Shown here one piece after another: positions 1 to 8,700 of a stretch of DNA of 64,000 nucleotides. Every line of letters starts with the position of its first letter. Within the stretch, counting starts at the first letter, position 1. Below the pieces are notes generated by a model. The model was given only the letters and a program-made list of their open reading frames with translations. It was not told the DNA's origin and did no database searches. Position numbers and translations under genes: made by a program. The stretch is taken from positions 62,001 to 126,000 of the forward strand of contig NZ_JACHLM010000001.1 of the NCBI RefSeq assembly GCF_014207965.1, read 5' to 3'. This DNA is from Brevundimonas bullata (GTDB lineage Bacteria; Pseudomonadota; Alphaproteobacteria; Caulobacterales; Caulobacteraceae).

Positions 1-1
1 C

Positions 2-1642
2 GCTGAAGAGGCCGGTCGCCGCCGGACCTTCGCCATCATCGCTCACCCGGACGCCGGCAAGACGACGCTGACGGAGCATATCCTGCTGGCCGGCGGGGCC
101 ATTCGCGCGGCGGGCGCCGTGCGGGCGCGCGGCGAGAACCGGCGGACCCAGTCCGACTGGATGAAGATCGAGAAAGAGCGCGGCATCTCGGTCTCGGCCT
201 CGGTCATGACGTTCGAGCACACTACGTCCGACGGCGTGGCCAAGATGTTCAATCTGTTGGACACGCCGGGCCACGAAGACTTCTCGGAAGACACCTATCG
301 CACCCTGACCGCTGCCGACTGCGCCATCATGGTGCTGGACGCCGCCAAGGGCATCGAGCCGCAGACGCTAAAGCTGTTCGAGGTCTGCCGCCTGCGCGAC
401 ATTCCGATCATCACCTTCATCAACAAGCTGGACCGCGAAGCCCAGGACCCGATGGCCCTGCTGGACGAGATCGCGTCACGTCTGCAACTCGACCCCGCTC
501 CGATCTGGTGGCCCGCCGAGAGCGGCAACCGCCTGCGCGGCATGGTCGAAATGGGCACCGGCAAGTTCCAGCCCTATGCGAAGAAGCCTGCCGGCTCGAA
601 AGAAGACGTGCCCCACCCCGCGGCCCTGCCTCTGGCCGACGCCGCCCAATACTTCGAAGCTGGCGAGCACGAAGCCCTGATGGAGACCCAGGAGCTGATC
701 GAGGCCGGCTATCCGACCTTCAACCGTCAGTCCTTCCTGGAAGGCCATATGACGCCCGTGCTGTGGGGCTCGGCGCTGCGCCACTTCGGCATCGACGAGC
801 TGCTGGCCGCCATCGGCGAGTGGGCGCCGCCGCCCAAGGTCATGCCGGCGCGCAAGGAAGCCCCGCCCGAGACCCGCAACGCCCCGGCCCCGGTCGAGAT
901 CGAGGTCGAGCCGGGCCATGCCGAAGTCACCGGCTTCGTCTTCAAGGTCCAGGCCAACATGGACCCCAACCACCGCGACCGCATCGCCATGTTCCGCATG
1001 GCGTCGGGATCGTTCAAGCGCGGCATGAAGCTGAAGGTGCAAAACACGGGCAAGTCGCTGAGCGTCAACGCCCCCATCATGTTCTTCGCCTCGGACCGCG
1101 AACTGGCCGAGGACGCCTATGCGGGCGACGTCATCGGCATCCCCAACCACGGCGTCCTGCGCGTCGGCGACAGCCTGTCGGAAAGCGGTCTGATCCGGTT
1201 TGCGGGCCTGCCGAACTTCGCTCCGGAAATCCTGCAACGGGTCCGGGTCAAGGACCCGCTGAAGGCCAAGCACCTGAAGAAGGCGCTGGAAGGCCTGGCC
1301 GAAGAGGGCGTGACCCAGTTGTTCCGCCCCGAACTGGGCTCGGACTTCATCGTCGGCGCCGTGGGCCAACTGCAGTTCGAGGTCATGGCCGACCGTCTGG
1401 GCGAGGAATACAACCTCGACGTCATCTTCGAGCCCAGCCCCTACGCCGAGGCCCGTTGGATCGCGCCGACCGCAGACGGGACCAAGGCCGACCTTGACGA
1501 CTTCGCCGGCAAATACCGCCCGCAGATGGCCGTCGACATCGACCAGGCCCCGGTCTTCCTGGCCAAGTCGTCATGGGAAACCGGCTACGTATCCGAACGC
1601 TTCCCCAAGATCGCCTTCACCAAGACGAAAGAGCGGGGCTAG
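2..1642 (+). CDS. prfC: Peptide chain release factor 3 (RF3), 5' end cut by the window
   Basis: RF3 is the translational GTPase that removes RF1 or RF2 from the ribosome after termination. The frame is open from base 2, and 546 residues are visible. The P-loop AHPDAGKTT lies about 15 residues into the visible protein, so only a few N-terminal residues are missing. Other GTPase landmarks are the switch I segment KIEKERGISVS, DTPGHEDF (G3) and NKLDRE (G4). The C-terminal half contains the RF3-type segment GAVGQLQFEV. The visible length is slightly above the E. coli length of about 529 because of an Ala/Pro-rich linker near residues 280-300. The next gene starts 73 bp downstream on the same strand. 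Identification is firm; only the true start is unseen. Confidence 0.95.
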   Translation, partial: AEEAGRRRTFAIIAHPDAGKTTLTEHILLAGGAIRAAGAVRARGENRRTQSDWMKIEKERGISVSASVMTFEHTTSDGVAKMFNLLDTPGHEDFSEDTYRTLTAADCAIMVLDAAKGIEPQTLKLFEVCRLRDIPIITFINKLDREAQDPMALLDEIASRLQLDPAPIWWPAESGNRLRGMVEMGTGKFQPYAKKPAGSKEDVPHPAALPLADAAQYFEAGEHEALMETQELIEAGYPTFNRQSFLEGHMTPVLWGSALRHFGIDELLAAIGEWAPPPKVMPARKEAPPETRNAPAPVEIEVEPGHAEVTGFVFKVQANMDPNHRDRIAMFRMASGSFKRGMKLKVQNTGKSLSVNAPIMFFASDRELAEDAYAGDVIGIPNHGVLRVGDSLSESGLIRFAGLPNFAPEILQRVRVKDPLKAKHLKKALEGLAEEGVTQLFRPELGSDFIVGAVGQLQFEVMADRLGEEYNLDVIFEPSPYAEARWIAPTADGTKADLDDFAGKYRPQMAVDIDQAPVFLAKSSWETGYVSERFPKIAFTKTKERG

Positions 1643-1715
1643 CCTCCTGCGGCTAATCGCCGTTTTGCGATTACCATGAGAGCGAAATAGTCTCCGCCTT
1701 TAGGGGGAGGTTCGC

Positions 1716-3191
1716 ATGCGGACGCAGAGGGTTGGCGCATCCGGGGGCGCATTGAAGCGGGCCCTGCGCGGGCTTGCGCTCGGCGCGGCGACGCTCCTGC
1801 TTTCGGCGCAGACAGCCCAAGCTGAATGGTGGCGGGCCGAGACGGCCAACTTCGTCGTCTATGGCGAAGGTTCCCGCAACGACCTACGCCGCCACGCCGA
1901 AAAGCTGGAGCGCTTCGACGCTCTGCTGCGCCGCCAATTCAGCCTGTCGCCGATGGACGGGGCGCGCAAGCTGCCGGTCTATCTGGTCAGCTCAGGCAAG
2001 GAGCTTCGCGAGCTCTATCCTCGCCTGCCGGAAAACATCGGGGGCTTCTATTCAGCGACACAGATCGACGTCTACGCCGCCTTGAACCGACGTGGCGGCG
2101 ACGACACCCTGTTCCACGAATACGCCCATCATTTCATGCACCAGAACTTCCCTGGCGTTTATCCGGGCTGGTTTATCGAGGGCTTCGCCGAGTTCTTCGC
2201 CACCGCATCCGTCGATGACGCACGCAAGATCACGGTCGGCTACTTCAACCCGGGCCGACTGGCCGGACTGAACACCCAGCCCTGGCTGCCGATCGAAACC
2301 CTGCTGACGGTGCGACCGCTGCAGTTGGAGGGTTCAAGGCGATCAGCCTTCTATTCGCAGTCCTGGCTGCTGACCCACTACCTCTTCTCGGATCCCGAGC
2401 GGCGTCGGGGTCTGGACGGCTATCTGGCGGCGGTCGGGCGCGGGATGCCTTTCGACGAGGCCCTGAAGACCCACCTGAACCATACGCCGGAAAGCCTTCG
2501 CAGCGCCCTTCGCGCCTACCTGGATGGGCGCATGCCATACGCCCAGTTCGATATGGCCGACATCCAGCCGCAGATGCAGTTCAGCGTCCTCCCAGACAGC
2601 GCCGACCGGATGCTGCTCTACGGCGTCGCCCTGCGCTATTCGAAGTCGCCAGAAGAAATCGCCGAAATCCTGCCGCGCGTGCGAGCCGACGCCGCCCGCT
2701 ATCCCGACGACCGCCTGGCCCTTGTGACGCTGGGCCGTACCGAGCTGCGCTGGGGCGATCCGGCGTCCGGCGAAGCGGCCCTGAAACGGGTGCTGGAGAT
2801 TGCGCCCGGCGACGTTGAGGCCCTGCAACTGCTGGCGCGCGCCCGACTGGAGGCCGGCGACAAGCTGGACGGCGCCGAACGCGGACGCGAGATCGCTCAG
2901 GCCCAAGCCTACCTGGCGGAGGCGATGCGCAACGACGCCACCGACTACCGCACCTATGTAGCCCTGGCCCGGGCCCGCAGCGTAGCGAGCGACTATCCCA
3001 ACGAGAACGACGTGGCGACGCTACTGCTGGCCCTGGCCTACGCGCCTCAGGTCATGGGGCTGAGGATGCAGACAGCGGACGCCCTACGCCGCGCCGGCCG
3101 TCCGGATGAAGCCGCCGCCCTGATGGCCGCCGTCGCCAACTACGCCCATGAGGGCGGGACACCCCCGACTACTGAAACGCCACTCCCCTAG
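1716..3191 (+). CDS. Secreted HExxH (gluzincin-like) protein with C-terminal TPR region
   Basis: The 491-residue product has a basic N-terminus followed by a hydrophobic stretch ending near AQTAQA, a likely signal peptide, so it should act in the periplasm. The motif HEYAHHF places a zinc-type HExxH at residues 134-138. It is followed by GWFIEGFAEFF, whose glutamates could give the third zinc ligand, as in peptidase MA/DUF1570-like proteins. The C-terminal half (about 290-480) is helical and resembles tetratricopeptide repeats (LVTLGRTELRWGDPASGEAALKR). A strong ribosome site, GGGAGG, stands before the ATG. The protease label rests on the motif; the substrate is unknown. Confidence 0.7.
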   Translation: MRTQRVGASGGALKRALRGLALGAATLLLSAQTAQAEWWRAETANFVVYGEGSRNDLRRHAEKLERFDALLRRQFSLSPMDGARKLPVYLVSSGKELRELYPRLPENIGGFYSATQIDVYAALNRRGGDDTLFHEYAHHFMHQNFPGVYPGWFIEGFAEFFATASVDDARKITVGYFNPGRLAGLNTQPWLPIETLLTVRPLQLEGSRRSAFYSQSWLLTHYLFSDPERRRGLDGYLAAVGRGMPFDEALKTHLNHTPESLRSALRAYLDGRMPYAQFDMADIQPQMQFSVLPDSADRMLLYGVALRYSKSPEEIAEILPRVRADAARYPDDRLALVTLGRTELRWGDPASGEAALKRVLEIAPGDVEALQLLARARLEAGDKLDGAERGREIAQAQAYLAEAMRNDATDYRTYVALARARSVASDYPNENDVATLLLALAYAPQVMGLRMQTADALRRAGRPDEAAALMAAVANYAHEGGTPPTTETPLP

Positions 3192-3202
3192 CCGCAGCCC
3201 AG

Positions 3203-3811
3203 TCAGGTCGTCGCCGCCGGGATCACCTCGCGCTTGGGAGCGATCTCGAACCAGGGCAGCATCAACTGGATCAGCGGGCCGATGGCGACGGCATAGACCA
3301 CCGTGCCCAGCCCCACCGAGCCGCCGAGCAGCCAGCCAAGGGCCAGCACAGTCCCCTCGATCCCCATGCGCGTCCAGCGCAGGGGCCAGCCCGTGCGGCG
3401 CGCCAGTCCGGTCATCAGGCCGTCGCGCGGCCCCGGCCCCATGCCCGCGCCGATATAGGCGGCGCTGGCCACGGCGTTCAGCATGACACCCGCGAATAGA
3501 GCCAGGCCCTGCACCGCCAGATGCTGCAACGGCGGCATCAGATACAGCGCCAGATCGGCGACCAGACCGATGACGAAGATGTTGCTGATCGTGCCGATAC
3601 CCGGCCTCTGTCGCAGCGGGATCCACAGCAGCATCACCGCCGCCCCGACGATGATCAGGATGGAGCCGAGGCTGAGCCCGGTCTTTTCCGACAAACCTTG
3701 ATGGAAGACGTCCCACGGATCGAGGCCCAGGTCGGCCCGCACCAGCAGGGCGAGCGAGACGCCATAGAGGCAGAGACCGAGCTGAAGCTGGATGAAACGA
3801 CGTATGAACAT
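3203..3811 (-). CDS. YczE/YitT-family integral membrane protein
   Basis: This 202-residue protein has about five hydrophobic segments and the family-like opening LGLCLYGVSLALLVRADLG followed by DPWDVFHQGLS. The family is found in bacteria as putative small-molecule transporters of unproven substrate. The gene is transcribed divergently from a MocR-type regulator, 60 bp apart. In several bacteria a MocR regulator (YczR) is encoded beside yczE and controls it, so the regulator next door is the probable controller here. The stop lies 11 bp from the end of the converging HExxH gene, and no terminator is visible between them. Family assignment is good; function is inferred only from context. Confidence 0.8.
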   Translation of the reverse strand: MFIRRFIQLQLGLCLYGVSLALLVRADLGLDPWDVFHQGLSEKTGLSLGSILIIVGAAVMLLWIPLRQRPGIGTISNIFVIGLVADLALYLMPPLQHLAVQGLALFAGVMLNAVASAAYIGAGMGPGPRDGLMTGLARRTGWPLRWTRMGIEGTVLALGWLLGGSVGLGTVVYAVAIGPLIQLMLPWFEIAPKREVIPAATT

Positions 3812-3817
3812 GAGGAC

Positions 3818-3852
3818 ATAGAGCCGATAATTGGCCTTGTTTTATAGAGCCG
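3818..3852. promoter_or_regulatory. Direct repeat in the yczE/MocR divergent promoter, candidate MocR operator
   Basis: The 9-mer ATAGAGCCG occurs twice, at 3818-3826 and 3844-3852, in the same orientation with starts 26 bp apart. It lies in the 60-bp gap between the divergent yczE-like gene and the MocR gene. The interval is AT-rich (ATAATTGG...TTGTTTTAT) compared with its surroundings. Known MocR/GabR-type regulators bind direct repeats in their divergent promoters. The repeat is seen directly; its role as an operator is inferred. Confidence 0.55.
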
Positions 3853-3871
3853 GTTTGCAGACGATGGCCCT

Positions 3872-5326
3872 ATGCGCGATCTGTTCGTCAATCCCGCCTC
3901 ACTGTCGCGCCAGCTGAACGGCTGGCGCGGGCCGGAGGGCGAGCCCGCCTATCGCCGCCTGTCCGAAGCGCTGAAGCTTATGATCCTGGACGGGCGATTG
4001 CCGCTGGCGACGCGCCTGCCGGGAGAGCGGCGGCTGGCCGAGACCCTGGGCGTCAGCCGCATCACCGTCAGCGCGGCGCTGGACCGACTGCGGGCCGAGG
4101 GATTTGTCTCCAGCCGGGTCGGCTCAGGCAGCTTCACCGCCCTGCCCACCAGCCCGGCGGCCCGCCCCGCCCCGCGTCTGGACGGCCCGCTGCAACAGGC
4201 CGTCCCGCCCGGCGTCATCGACATGGCCACCGCCGTCATGCCCGCCGACGAACAGGTCCACGCGGCCTACGCCCGCGCGCTGGAGGCCCTGCCCGCCTAT
4301 CTGCCCGGCCATGGCTATGAGCCGGTGGGAGTCGAGGCCCTGCGCCAGGTCGTCGCCGACCGCTACGCGGCCGAGGGGCTGGCCACCTGTCCTGACCAGA
4401 TCGTGACCACGGCGGGGGCGCAGAACGCCCTCGCCCTTCTGCTGCGCGCCGCCACCCGGCCCGGCGACGCCGTGGTGATCGAGCACCCCACCTATCCCCA
4501 CGCCCTGGACGCCATGTTGCGCGCGGGTCTGCGCGCCGCGCCGGTGGCCATGACGGCGTCGGGCTGGGACATGGAGGGGCTGATCCCCGCCATCGAGCGC
4601 GCCCGGCCGCGCCTTGTCTATCTGATCGGCGCCCATCAGAACCCGACCGGCCACGTCCTGTCCGCTGAGGACGAGGCCGCGGTTGCGCGCGCGGCCCAAC
4701 GCGTCGGCGCCCTGCTGGTTCTGGACGATACCCTGCGCGAGGTCTGGTTCGACCGACCGCCGCCACCGCCGGCCGACCACGGCCCGCACGTCGTGCGGCT
4801 GGGTTCGACCAGCAAGCCCTACTGGGGCGGTCTGCGCGTCGGCTGGCTGCGCGGTCACGCCGAGGTGGTTGATGCTGTGGTCCGTCACCGGCCTTCGCTG
4901 GACCTGGGCGCCCCCGTCATGGAGCAACTGGCCGCCGCCATCCTGCTGAGCGGCGATCCCGCGCCGCTGAACGCGCGTCGCCGTCTGCTGGCGGAGCGCG
5001 AGGCGCGCCTACGCGCCGGTCTGGCCGCGGCCCTCCCCGAGTGGAAGACGCGCCGCCCCGACGGCGGCCTGTCGCTGTGGGTCGAGCTGCCCCGGCCCGA
5101 CAGCACGCGACTGGCTCTGGCCGCGCCCGATCACGGGGTGCGCATCGCGCCCGGGACCCGGTTTGGCCTGAACGGCGCCTTCGACCGCTTCATTCGCCTG
5201 CCCTTCAGCCAGACCGAGGCCGATCTGGACCGGGCGGTCGCGGGTCTGGCGTCAGCCTGGCGCACCCTGGATCGCAGCGCGCCCCGCAAGGCGATGACAC
5301 GCGACCACCTCGAGCCGGTGATATAG
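3872..5326 (+). CDS. MocR-type transcriptional regulator (GntR wHTH plus PLP aminotransferase fold)
   Basis: The 484-residue fusion has an N-terminal GntR winged helix (about residues 28-92, with LPGERRLAETLGVSRITVSAAL), a linker, and a fold-type I aminotransferase domain. The aminotransferase landmarks NPTGHV and DDTLREVWFD are present, and Lys315 in STSKPYWGGLRVGW is the expected Schiff-base lysine for pyridoxal phosphate. MocR proteins use the PLP domain as an effector sensor rather than as an enzyme. The gene is divergent from a yczE-like membrane gene, which suggests it regulates that gene and itself. Its stop codon is followed directly, in the same frame, by a LysR remnant. Confidence 0.88.
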   Translation: MRDLFVNPASLSRQLNGWRGPEGEPAYRRLSEALKLMILDGRLPLATRLPGERRLAETLGVSRITVSAALDRLRAEGFVSSRVGSGSFTALPTSPAARPAPRLDGPLQQAVPPGVIDMATAVMPADEQVHAAYARALEALPAYLPGHGYEPVGVEALRQVVADRYAAEGLATCPDQIVTTAGAQNALALLLRAATRPGDAVVIEHPTYPHALDAMLRAGLRAAPVAMTASGWDMEGLIPAIERARPRLVYLIGAHQNPTGHVLSAEDEAAVARAAQRVGALLVLDDTLREVWFDRPPPPPADHGPHVVRLGSTSKPYWGGLRVGWLRGHAEVVDAVVRHRPSLDLGAPVMEQLAAAILLSGDPAPLNARRRLLAEREARLRAGLAAALPEWKTRRPDGGLSLWVELPRPDSTRLALAAPDHGVRIAPGTRFGLNGAFDRFIRLPFSQTEADLDRAVAGLASAWRTLDRSAPRKAMTRDHLEPVI

Positions 5327-5788
5327 GCCGCTTTCGTCAGCCTCAGGCTTGTCGCCGAGCGGATCATCCCCAACGCCATCGGCCCGGTCATCGCGCCAGC
5401 TCTTGCAGGCGACGATCCGCGCGCGATGGTGCTGACCGCGCCGCGCCTGACCGCGCGCACCCACCCCACGGGCTGGAAGGACTGGTCGACGCTCAGCGGG
5501 CAGGCGTCGACCGCCACGTCCGAACGCCCGGTGGCCCACCTGCACTTTGTTCTGGACGCGGCCCTGGCGGGCTGGGGCGCAGCGGTCCTCCCTTGGGTCC
5601 TGGCGGCCGAGGCGGTGGAGGACGGACGGCTACTGGCCCCGTTCGGTTTTCAGGCCGACAGCGGCGCCGTCGCGGCCATTCCCGGCGCAGGCGAGCCGTC
5701 CCGGGCTCGACGCGCCTTCGTCCGTTGGCTGGTGGATCAGGGTCAGGCCTCGCCCCCCGTTCCTAGGCCGGCGCCGACGCCCCTTTGA
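5327..5788 (+). pseudogene. LysR-family regulator remnant (C-terminal effector-domain half only)
   Basis: Immediately after the MocR stop codon, in the same reading frame, about 150 codons are open without a good start. The translation includes RLVAERIIPNAIGPVIAPAL and later HLHFVLDAALAGWGAAVLPWVL and EDGRLLAPFGF. These match the second half of a LysR substrate-binding domain of the GcvA-like class. No helix-turn-helix or first half of the effector domain is present. The first ATG in frame (5426) would give a fragment of 120 residues. I read it as a deletion remnant, possibly formed when the MocR gene became joined to this site. Expression could only occur by read-through or from a weak internal start. 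Confidence 0.7.
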
Positions 5789-5900
5789 CTGCAACCTGAA
5801 GTTTGGCTGAACACGTCTTTCATCCGTCACAAGGGCGTGGTTCTCTAGGCAGAAAGCGGCGCCGGGTTTTTCTTCTCGTCGGGGCGCAGCGGAGTTTTGG

Positions 5901-6242
5901 ATGTTCATCGCTGTCGTCACAACCGCGCTTGCGGTTCTGGGCCAAGCCCCGACGACCCGCCTCGTCTCATATGACGAGGCGGTGCGGTGCGCCGGGCTGA
6001 CCCAGGCCGCTTCGGAACTGGAAGGCGGCGAAAGCCGCTATGGCCGCACCCTCTATGACGCGGCGCTGTATTGGTCGTTGGCGGCGATGCAGGCGGCCAC
6101 CGCCGCCGGGCGCGACCCGGTCGCCTCCGAAAACGACCAGACCCGCGCCCGCCTCGATTCGGTGAAACGCCTGTCTGCAGGCGAAGCCGAGGCCCGCGCC
6201 GTGCTGACGCGCTGCCGCCAGAAGACCCCGCGCCTGGGGTGA
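5901..6242 (+). CDS. Small secreted protein of unknown function
   Basis: The 113-residue product begins MFIAVVTTALAVLGQAP, a short hydrophobic leader consistent with a signal peptide. The mature part is helical with two cysteines (VRCAGL and LTRCRQ) and a central YDAALYWSLAAMQAA helix. I do not recognise a family. The frame has normal high-GC codon use with G/C third positions, and the gene is preceded by about 110 bp of non-coding sequence, so it looks like a real gene. It is followed by another gene of unknown function on the same strand 132 bp later. Confidence 0.55.
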   Translation: MFIAVVTTALAVLGQAPTTRLVSYDEAVRCAGLTQAASELEGGESRYGRTLYDAALYWSLAAMQAATAAGRDPVASENDQTRARLDSVKRLSAGEAEARAVLTRCRQKTPRLG

Positions 6243-6374
6243 TTCCTCCGCCGAAGGCCGCTCGACGAATTTTCGCGCATATGGTCAAGCCGAACCCATT
6301 CCACGGCGCTGCGTTTGCTTGTCCGTCAACGAGATCGCCCCTGCGGTCTCGAAGCGGGACGATGAAGGCCAGCG

Positions 6375-7625
6375 ATGTTCGAATTCGGCAGAGATCTGCG
6401 GCGGCTGTTCGAGAAGGCGCGTGACAGCGACGATCTCGGCTGGCTGGAGCTGATCGGCGTCGGCCTGGTCGAGGTCGAGGCCCGACAGCAGACCGTCGAT
6501 GCGGGCCGCGTCTCCTGCCCTCGCCCCCATGACGCAAGCCTGCGCGCCTCGGCCCTGTGGCGCGAACACGCCCGTCGTTGCGGCGCCGCCGCCAGCCTGG
6601 AAAAGGCCGAGAGCGCCGCCCGCGAGGCCGTCCGCCACGCCCATAACGACGACGAAACCATCCGCGCGACCCTGGAACTGTGCCAGAGCGGAATGCTGGC
6701 CTTCGACCTGTGCGGCGACCCGGCGCGCCTGAATGCGGTTCTGGCCCTGCTGGCCGCCCTGCCCGTGGCGCGGCGCGGCGACACCGCCGCCGCCGTAGCC
6801 GCCCTGCACGCCCGGCTACGGGCGCGGCAGGCCTCGATTTCAGGCGAGACCGCCACCTTGCAGGAGGCCGCCGCCCTGCTGGACGGAGCCCTTCACGGAT
6901 TGAGAGGACAGCAGCGCGCGCTCGAAGACGATCTGCGCCTGGACCGCGCCGCCCTGATGCTGGAGGCCGGGCTGGCCGCGCGGGATCCGCGCATGCTGGA
7001 TCAGGCCGGCGCTGACCTGCGCGCCCTGGTCGAGGCCGCCACGCCGGAGCAGCGCCCGCTCAGCCGCGCCCGCGCCCTGGCCCTGTGCGCCGCCGGCATG
7101 GCGGCGCTGGCGGCCATCGCCGGGGACGTGACGGCCCGCGATCAGGCCCACGCTCTGTTCGACGCCGCCGCCGACCAGTTCACCCCCGACCACAGCCCGC
7201 TGGACTGGGCCGCCATTCAGGTGCTGCGCGCCGAGCGCGAAACCCTGCCCTTACTCGTGCTGGTTCAGGCCGAGGCTCTGACCGAAGGGGGCGGCCTTAT
7301 CCTCGGCGCCCTGGCCCATGAACGCCGTGTGGCGCAGGAAACGACGCGCGCCGGCTCGATCGGGGATCTGACGGCCCTGCTGGAGATCGAGACCGGCTTG
7401 CGCCGCCGCCTGACGCGGCCCTCAGTCGTCTCGACGCCGCTGGATTGGGTGTCGGATCAGATAGGCATGGCTCGCATCGCCCTGGCGCGCGCTCGCTGGA
7501 CCGGCCAGACTCCGCGCGAACTGGGACTGATGCTGATCGAGGCCGCCGCCACCGCCCGCGAATACGGCGCTCCGGCCTTGGCCCAGCGCGCCGAACGGCT
7601 GACGCCCAAGACCGAAACGGCCTGA
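6375..7625 (+). CDS. Conserved-looking cytoplasmic helical protein, unknown function
   Basis: The 416-residue product has no signal peptide or membrane segment. It is Ala/Leu/Arg-rich and helical throughout, with a repeating pattern of paired helices such as ALWREHARRCGAAASLEKAE and DQAGADLRALVEAATPEQRP, resembling degenerate tetratricopeptide repeats. I cannot assign a family. The ATG at 6375 follows GAAGGCC. Strong third-position GC over the whole length supports a true gene. It stands alone, 97 bp before the glutaredoxin gene on the same strand. Confidence 0.6.
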   Translation: MFEFGRDLRRLFEKARDSDDLGWLELIGVGLVEVEARQQTVDAGRVSCPRPHDASLRASALWREHARRCGAAASLEKAESAAREAVRHAHNDDETIRATLELCQSGMLAFDLCGDPARLNAVLALLAALPVARRGDTAAAVAALHARLRARQASISGETATLQEAAALLDGALHGLRGQQRALEDDLRLDRAALMLEAGLAARDPRMLDQAGADLRALVEAATPEQRPLSRARALALCAAGMAALAAIAGDVTARDQAHALFDAAADQFTPDHSPLDWAAIQVLRAERETLPLLVLVQAEALTEGGGLILGALAHERRVAQETTRAGSIGDLTALLEIETGLRRRLTRPSVVSTPLDWVSDQIGMARIALARARWTGQTPRELGLMLIEAAATAREYGAPALAQRAERLTPKTETA

Positions 7626-7722
7626 CGCATCCGGTCGCGGGCTGTATCTGCGCGCCCCGGTCGGCCTTGACCCAGCCCCATTGGGCGCCTAGCTGACGGG
7701 CTTCTCTGAAAGGCCCCTTACC

Positions 7723-8082
7723 GTGACCGATCAAACGACCGTCCAAGCCGCCGACCCTGTCCACGCCTTCATCGCCCAGACCGTGGCCGAACATGATGTG
7801 GTCCTGTTCATGAAGGGCACGCCGGACGCGCCGCGCTGCGGCTTCTCCTCGCTGGCGGTGCAGATCCTCGACCACGTGGGCGCGGCCTTCGTCGGCGTCG
7901 ACGTGCTTCAGGACGAAGCCCTGCGCGACGGCATCAAGAGCTTCACCGACTGGCCGACCATCCCGCAGCTCTACGTCAAGGGCGAGTTCGTCGGCGGCTC
8001 GGACATCGTGCGTGAGATGTTCCAGGCCGGCGAGCTTCAGGCCCTGATGGTCGAGAAGGGCGTGCCCCTCGGCGAGGCCTAA
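7723..8082 (+). CDS. grxD: Monothiol glutaredoxin, CGFS type (Grx4/GrxD)
   Basis: The 119-residue protein carries the CGFS active site with its cysteine at residue 39, in MKGTPDAPRCGFSSLAVQIL. It also has the family motifs WPTIPQLYVKGEFVGGSDI and the glutathione-binding TIPQ. CGFS glutaredoxins bind a [2Fe-2S] cluster with glutathione and work in iron-sulfur cluster trafficking, often with BolA proteins. The start is GTG at 7723. No bolA gene is visible upstream, although the two are neighbours in many alphaproteobacteria. The thioesterase gene begins 5 bp downstream, so the two are likely co-transcribed. Confidence 0.93.
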   Translation: MTDQTTVQAADPVHAFIAQTVAEHDVVLFMKGTPDAPRCGFSSLAVQILDHVGAAFVGVDVLQDEALRDGIKSFTDWPTIPQLYVKGEFVGGSDIVREMFQAGELQALMVEKGVPLGEA

Positions 8083-8087
8083 GCCTC

Positions 8088-8513
8088 ATGGCCCGGCCGC
8101 AGCTGCAACCGCGTGAAGACCGCGAGGTCTTCGTCGTCCCGCTGGACGTGCGGCCGGAGCACATCGACGAGAACAACCACGTCAACAATGTCGTCTATGT
8201 CGGCTGGCTGCAGGACGTCGGCACGGCCCACTGGAACGCGCGCTTCGACGAGGCGACACGGGCGAAATGGTCCTGGGTCGCCCTGAGGCACGAGATCGAC
8301 TACCTGCGCGCCATCGCGCCCGGTTCAGTCGGCGTCGTCGCCCGCACCTGGGTCGGCGACCCGCAAGGTCCCCGCTTCAACCGCTATGTCCGCATCGAGG
8401 ACGGCGAAGGCCGCCTGTGCGCGCAAGGGCTGTCGGAATGGTGCCTGGTCGACGCCGAAACCCTGCGGCCCGCTCGCATACCAGCGGAGATGCTGGGGCC
8501 GTTTTCGGCGTAA
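8088..8513 (+). CDS. Hotdog-fold acyl-CoA thioesterase (4HBT/YbgC-like)
   Basis: The 141-residue protein has the hotdog thioesterase opening VRPEHIDENNHVNNVVYVGWLQ. In the 4HBT family the D/E and NHVNN region surrounds the catalytic site. Later segments (VWVGDPQGPRFNRYVRIED) fit the central beta-strands. These enzymes hydrolyse short or aromatic acyl-CoA thioesters. The substrate cannot be told from sequence. It follows grxD by 5 bp with no promoter visible, and its stop codon is followed by a large paired palindromic repeat that probably ends transcription. Confidence 0.82.
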   Translation: MARPQLQPREDREVFVVPLDVRPEHIDENNHVNNVVYVGWLQDVGTAHWNARFDEATRAKWSWVALRHEIDYLRAIAPGSVGVVARTWVGDPQGPRFNRYVRIEDGEGRLCAQGLSEWCLVDAETLRPARIPAEMLGPFSA

Positions 8514-8521
8514 CAATCATC

Positions 8522-8692
8522 TTCCTTCCTCTCCTTGCGGGAGAAGGTGGCCCTTGAGGGCCGGATGAGGGGTGTCGGCGGCACAGCCGATTATCTGACC
8601 ATCAGGCGGCGAAGCCCTTCACAGGATGCGAGGCGCTGACACCCCTCATCCGTCAGGCTTCGCCTGCCACCTTCTCCCGCAAGGGGAGAAGG
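8522..8692. repeat. Paired-arm palindromic element, family A
   Basis: Two arms of about 55 bp face each other (8522-8575 and 8638-8692). Each arm reads, outside to inside, a hairpin CTCCTTGCGGGAG, then AAGGTGGC, then a second hairpin, then GGATGAGGGGTGTC. The second hairpin differs between arms: GGCCCTTGAGGGCC on the left, CAGGCGAAGCCTG on the right. It lies between the converging thioesterase and lipoprotein genes. Similar elements occur at 22261, 31794 and 56043. Probable role: bidirectional terminator or mobile palindromic element. Confidence 0.85.
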
Positions 8693-8700
8693 ACTTTTGA

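Noticed and set aside
5041..5766. A 241-codon Arg/Gly-rich frame overlapping the MocR end and the LysR remnant
   Set aside because: The other frame has clear MocR and LysR similarity; this one is low-complexity.
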